The position numbers and the translations under genes were made by a program. A stretch of DNA of 26,095 nt from CAZPAN01 sp964428485 (GTDB taxonomy: Bacteria; Actinomycetota; Coriobacteriia; Coriobacteriales; CADBOM01): contig CAYRYP010000011.1 in assembly GCA_964428485.1 (NCBI GenBank), positions 1-26,095 on the forward strand, in the 5' to 3' direction. A model generated the notes under the pieces. The model ran no database searches, had not been told where the DNA came from, and saw only the letters and a program-made list of their open reading frames with translations. Each line of letters opens with the position of its first letter. The stretch's first letter is position 1. Below, one piece after another: positions 23,460 to 26,095 of this stretch.

Positions 23460-24275
23460 CTACTTGGCCTCGACGGGTCCAAACTTGCCATCGCGGAACG
23501 CACCGATGTACTCGAGCGCCATCTCGTCAACGCACAGCAGCGCGTTGGCGGCGTACATGACACCCTGGAAGTCGCGGTTCAGCGGGTCGATGATTGCGGA
23601 GTCCATACCAGCCTGCATAGCGAGCACGAGGAAAGCCATGTTGATCATCTTGCGGCAGGGGAGGCCGAAGGAGATGTTGGAGAGACCCGAGGTGATGTGG
23701 ATATTCGGGGTCTCCTTCTTAACAGCACGGCAGACCTCGGCAAAGGTCAGCAGCGACTCCTCGTTGGCTCCGAGGGTCTCGACCAGCGGGTCGATGTAGA
23801 CGCGGTCGGGGGAGATGTCGTACTTCTCCATCTGCTTCAGGACCTCATGGAAGACCGCGATGCGGCCATCGGCGTCCTCGGGGATCCCGTTGTTGTCGCA
23901 GAGGAGCGCGACGACGCCCCAGTCGGTTCCCTTGATGGCGGGCAGTATGACATCGCACTTGTCGCCCTCCATCGAGATAGAGTTGATAATACCGGGCTTG
24001 TTGCAGAACTCCATGGCGGAGACGCAGATCTCGGGGCTGGGGGAGTCGATGCAGATCGGCAGGTCGGACTCCTCCTGGATCATTCCGATGAGCCACTTCT
24101 GATAGTCGAGCTCGCCCTCGTTACGGGAAGCGCAGCAGTCGAGGTAGTCGGAGTCGGCCTCGGTCTGGGCCTTGGCGAGATAACGGATATAAGCCTCGTC
24201 ACGCTCGTCGATGGCCTTGCTGGTCTTCGGGATAGATCCGTTGATCTTCTCACCGATGATGATCATGCCTTCCAT
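23460..24275 (-). CDS. Methyl-THF:corrinoid protein methyltransferase homologue (AcsE/MtgA-type)
   Basis: A 271-aa pterin-binding barrel. It keeps the residues that bind methyl-THF in AcsE: D77 in 'CIDSPS', N98 in 'IINSIS' and N200 in 'GLSNIS', within one or two positions of D75, N96 and N199 of the Moorella protein. Such enzymes move the methyl group between THF and a corrinoid protein. The family also includes demethylase-linked members, so direction and partner are uncertain. ATG 24275 follows GGAGG by a few bases. Last gene of the minus-strand C1 operon, 49 bp after folD. No corrinoid protein or CODH/ACS gene is seen in the window. Confidence 0.85.
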   Translation of the reverse strand: MEGMIIIGEKINGSIPKTSKAIDERDEAYIRYLAKAQTEADSDYLDCCASRNEGELDYQKWLIGMIQEESDLPICIDSPSPEICVSAMEFCNKPGIINSISMEGDKCDVILPAIKGTDWGVVALLCDNNGIPEDADGRIAVFHEVLKQMEKYDISPDRVYIDPLVETLGANEESLLTFAEVCRAVKKETPNIHITSGLSNISFGLPCRKMINMAFLVLAMQAGMDSAIIDPLNRDFQGVMYAANALLCVDEMALEYIGAFRDGKFGPVEAK

Positions 24276-24300
24276 GTTTCCTCCTTGTTCGAAACAAAAG

Positions 24301-24336
24301 CGGCTAAAATCGCACGCTTATATGCTAGCCGATTTT
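24301..24336 (-). other. Hairpins between folD and the methyltransferase gene
   Basis: CGGCTA (24301-24306) can pair with TAGCCG (24326-24331), and, as an alternative, AAAATCG (24306-24312) can pair with CGATTTT (24330-24336). Both cannot form fully at once. They overlap the folD stop codon. No T-run typical of a terminator is present. Confidence 0.45.
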
Positions 24337-25179
24337 CTTTTCAGCTGAATCGACAACATTGCCAATAAGAACACTGGTGGTGACGCTTCCGACTCCGCCG
24401 GGAACCGGTGTGATGGCAGAGACGATCGGCTCGACCTCGTCGAAGATCACGTCGCCGCACAGCTTCTGCTTCTCCTCGTTCCAGCCGATCCCCACGTCGA
24501 TGACCACCTGTCCCTCGCTGAAGTACTCGGCTCCGATGCTCTCCATCTTACCGGCGGCGACGATGACGATGTCGGCCTCCTTGGTCACGGAGGGCATGTT
24601 GACGGTGCGGGTGTGGCATATGGTGATGGTGGCGTTGCGGTGCATGAGCATCATGGCCACCGGACGGCCGATCACGAGGCTGCGCCCGATGACGACAGCA
24701 CGCTTGCCCTTGGGGTCGATGCCATAGTGGTCGAGGATCTCGATGCAGGCCTGCGCCGTGCAGGGAGCGAAGCCCTTCCCGTTGTTGGCGAAGACTCCGG
24801 CCAGCGAACCCTGGGTGATGCCGTCGATGTCCTTGGCGGGGTCCATCATAGGTATAATCGGGCCCTCGTCGAGGTGCTTGGGAAGCGGGCGGAACATCAG
24901 GATCCCATGGACGGAGTCATCGTTGTTGAGCGCCGCGAACTCGCTCTCGAGGGTGGCCTGATCGACATCCTCGGGGAGGACAACGTTCTTCACTGCGACA
25001 CCCACGGACTCGGCGCGCTTGGTTGCGCCCTTCTCATAGGAGATGTCGTCGGCGCGCTCGCCGACACGAAGGATCGCCAGCGTGGGTACGACACCCTTGG
25101 CCTTCAGATCCTCGACACGCTGCGCGAGCTTCTCGTTGAGAGCGGCCGCTACCTCCTTGCCGTTGAGAATAGTTGCCAT
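24325..25179 (-). CDS. folD: Methylene-THF dehydrogenase FolD, predicted monofunctional
   Basis: A 284-aa FolD. The fold is complete: the 'VGERADDISY' region, 'KDIDGIT' (D119), the NAD(P) loop 'VVIGRSLVIGRPVA' and the C-terminal 'TPVPGGVGSVTTSVLI'. Two residues needed for cyclohydrolase activity in the human and E. coli bifunctional enzymes are replaced. The Lys four after the conserved Tyr is Ala52 (Y48-E-K-G-A52), and the Gln of the usual VQLPLP is Phe96 (MFRPLP). The enzyme should still oxidise or reduce methylene/methenyl-THF. The dedicated cyclohydrolase FchA ends four bases upstream. ATG 25179 follows GGGGTAGG. Confidence 0.93.
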   Translation of the reverse strand: MATILNGKEVAAALNEKLAQRVEDLKAKGVVPTLAILRVGERADDISYEKGATKRAESVGVAVKNVVLPEDVDQATLESEFAALNNDDSVHGILMFRPLPKHLDEGPIIPMMDPAKDIDGITQGSLAGVFANNGKGFAPCTAQACIEILDHYGIDPKGKRAVVIGRSLVIGRPVAMMLMHRNATITICHTRTVNMPSVTKEADIVIVAAGKMESIGAEYFSEGQVVIDVGIGWNEEKQKLCGDVIFDEVEPIVSAITPVPGGVGSVTTSVLIGNVVDSAEKKIG

Positions 25180-25183
25180 TTGC

Positions 25184-25804
25184 CTACCCCCTCAGCCTGT
25201 CGTAAACCGCACTGTAGGTCTCGTCGGCCATCGCGCAATACTTCTCGAGCAGCCCATCGGCCTCATTCTCGAGCTCCAGCGCGTAGTCGCGGTCCTTCAT
25301 TGTCTTAGTGTTGATAAACACGTTGAGCGATGCGCCCTGCATCGCGGTCTTGCAGCAGATCACGCCCACGCCCACATCGGAGATGGCGATGGCCGAGCCG
25401 ATCTCGCTCATGCGCTTGTGGATCTCGATCGCGCGTCCAAGCACCCTCATGATGTCCATGGGCACTCCGCAGGCGACGCGAAGTGCATTTTCCATGACCT
25501 CGTCACGCGAAGGATCGTCCTTGGGGATTCCGTAGGCACGCGACAGGGGCTCGAAAGCCTCGGCGTCTGCGTCGATGAGCTTGAGGAGCTCGAGCCTCAC
25601 GGACTCACACTCGCCCATCAGCTCGTTTACCTCGTCCTCAACGTCCGCGTACTTCTGCTTGCCGACGGTGAGGTTGCCCACCATGTTGCCGAGTGCGATT
25701 CCAATCGCGCCGACGAGGGCGGCGGCCCCTCCGCCTCCCGGCACCGGCGCCTTGGAAGCGAGCACCTCGGTGAAGTCGGCAACGCTGTTGTCGATGAAAC
25801 TCAT
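25184..25804 (-). CDS. fchA: Methenyl-THF cyclohydrolase FchA (FTCD C-terminal family)
   Basis: A 206-aa helical protein of the FTCD_C/FchA family ('VLASKAPVPGGGGAAALVGAIG' region near residues 14-35, then 'GNMVGNLTVGKQKY'). It interconverts 10-formyl-THF and 5,10-methenyl-THF. Because FolD beside it lacks cyclohydrolase residues, this should be the only cyclohydrolase of the pathway in the window. ATG 25804 follows AAGGAG. The stop lies four bases before the folD start, implying coupled translation. The related glutamate formiminotransferase-cyclodeaminase domain is an alternative, but the C1 context strongly favours FchA. Confidence 0.93.
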   Translation of the reverse strand: MSFIDNSVADFTEVLASKAPVPGGGGAAALVGAIGIALGNMVGNLTVGKQKYADVEDEVNELMGECESVRLELLKLIDADAEAFEPLSRAYGIPKDDPSRDEVMENALRVACGVPMDIMRVLGRAIEIHKRMSEIGSAIAISDVGVGVICCKTAMQGASLNVFINTKTMKDRDYALELENEADGLLEKYCAMADETYSAVYDRLRG

Positions 25805-25829
25805 GCGCGCTCTCCTTGCCTTACACGCT

Positions 25830-25863
25830 CCCGCCGCGCAGCAATCTGCGGCAGCGCGGCGGG
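25830..25863 (-). other. Strong hairpin between fhs and fchA
   Basis: CCCGCCGCGC (25830-25839) pairs perfectly with GCGCGGCGGG (25854-25863), with an inner GCA/TGC. There is no T-run on the minus strand, so it is not a typical terminator. It may protect the fhs message end or moderate expression downstream. Confidence 0.6.
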
Positions 25864-25898
25864 AACTAATCGGTCGTTAAAGGTTCACGGTCGGTTGA

Positions 25899-26095
25899 TT
25901 AGAACAGGCCGTGGATGGTGCCGTCCTCGTCGACGTCGATCTTCTCGGCCGAGGGGACCTTGGGCAGTCCGGGCATCGTCATAACGTCTCCGGTGAGGGC
26001 GACGATGAAGCCGGCGCCGGCGCTCACCTTGAGGTTGCGCACGGTGATCCTGAAGTTCTTCGGGGCTCCGAGCAGATCGGGGTTGTCGGAGAAGG
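25899..26095 (-). CDS. fhs: Formate-tetrahydrofolate ligase, C-terminal fragment (runs off the window)
   Basis: The last 65 codons of fhs, read on the minus strand and ending in TAA at 25901-25899. The tail includes 'NFRITVRNLKVSAGAGFIV', 'LTGDVMTMPGLPKVPSAEKI' and the final 'GTIHGLF', the typical C-terminus of formyl-THF synthetase. The enzyme activates formate with ATP to 10-formyl-THF, the entry to the methyl branch. The 5' part lies beyond the right edge, so length and promoter cannot be judged. First visible gene of the operon fhs-fchA-folD-methyltransferase. Confidence 0.96.
   Translation of the reverse strand, partial: FSDNPDLLGAPKNFRITVRNLKVSAGAGFIVALTGDVMTMPGLPKVPSAEKIDVDEDGTIHGLF

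Noticed and set aside
23388..24368. Plus-strand 326-aa frame over the methyltransferase and folD end
   Set aside because: It is the reverse of a conserved gene with all ligand residues and a good ribosome binding site; the plus-strand frame has none of this.
1..26095. CRISPR arrays, tRNA or rRNA genes, insertion sequences, phage genes
   Set aside because: None was seen: no regularly spaced repeats, no transposase or integrase, no tRNA-like cloverleaf or rRNA sequence.

Overview
The window reads as chromosomal DNA of a high-GC anaerobe, most likely a member of the Coriobacteriia (Actinomycetota). This is inferred from gene content, not from a marker gene. It has an oxygen-independent class III ribonucleotide reductase, a formate-to-methyl tetrahydrofolate (C1) branch with fhs, fchA, folD and a methyl-THF methyltransferase, a minimal SufC/SufB-type Fe-S pair, and a Tad pilus locus without outer-membrane parts. 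There is one assembly gap (100 N at 7520-7619). No rRNA, tRNA, insertion sequence, phage gene or CRISPR array was seen.

Layout. 81-1944: a TetR-type regulator (minus) and the ribosome-assembly GTPase RsgA (plus). 1945-5303: nrdD-nrdG, preceded by a clear sigma70-like promoter that overlaps the first of two NrdR boxes spaced 32 bp apart. 5379-6163: a molybdenum-cofactor guanylyltransferase (mobA-like). 6188-17118: a long, tightly packed Tad operon, mostly with 1-50 nt overlaps: cpaB, tadZ/cpaE (broken by the gap), tadA, tadB, tadC, a Flp-type pilin, several pseudopilins, a 701-aa TadG-like protein, two related membrane-anchored proteins of unknown function, a DUF192 protein and a zinc-ribbon/FHA protein. 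17343-19932: an SmsC/SmsB-like (SufC/SufB) pair and a methyltransferase. 20196-21797: a MetF fused to a cysteine-rich MetV-type domain. 21903-26095 (minus strand): a MATE transporter, then, in transcription order, fhs (C-terminus only), fchA, folD and a methyl-THF:corrinoid methyltransferase homologue.

How the genes fit together. Fhs, FchA, FolD and MetF cover formate to 5-methyl-THF, and the methyltransferase can pass the methyl group to a corrinoid protein. This is the methyl branch of the Wood-Ljungdahl pathway or a related methyl-transfer pathway; no CODH/ACS gene is in the window. The FolD lacks the lysine and glutamine needed for cyclohydrolase activity in studied bifunctional enzymes, which fits the dedicated cyclohydrolase FchA next to it. 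The Tad genes should build a pilus on a monoderm cell: no secretin, and no prepilin peptidase within the window.

Most interesting points: a leader upstream of cpaB in which a strong terminator hairpin contains the ribosome binding site and ends one base before the start codon; the FolD active-site losses; two paralogous unknown proteins flanking the pseudopilin cassette; and an Ada-like zinc-ligand pattern inside the large TadG-like protein.
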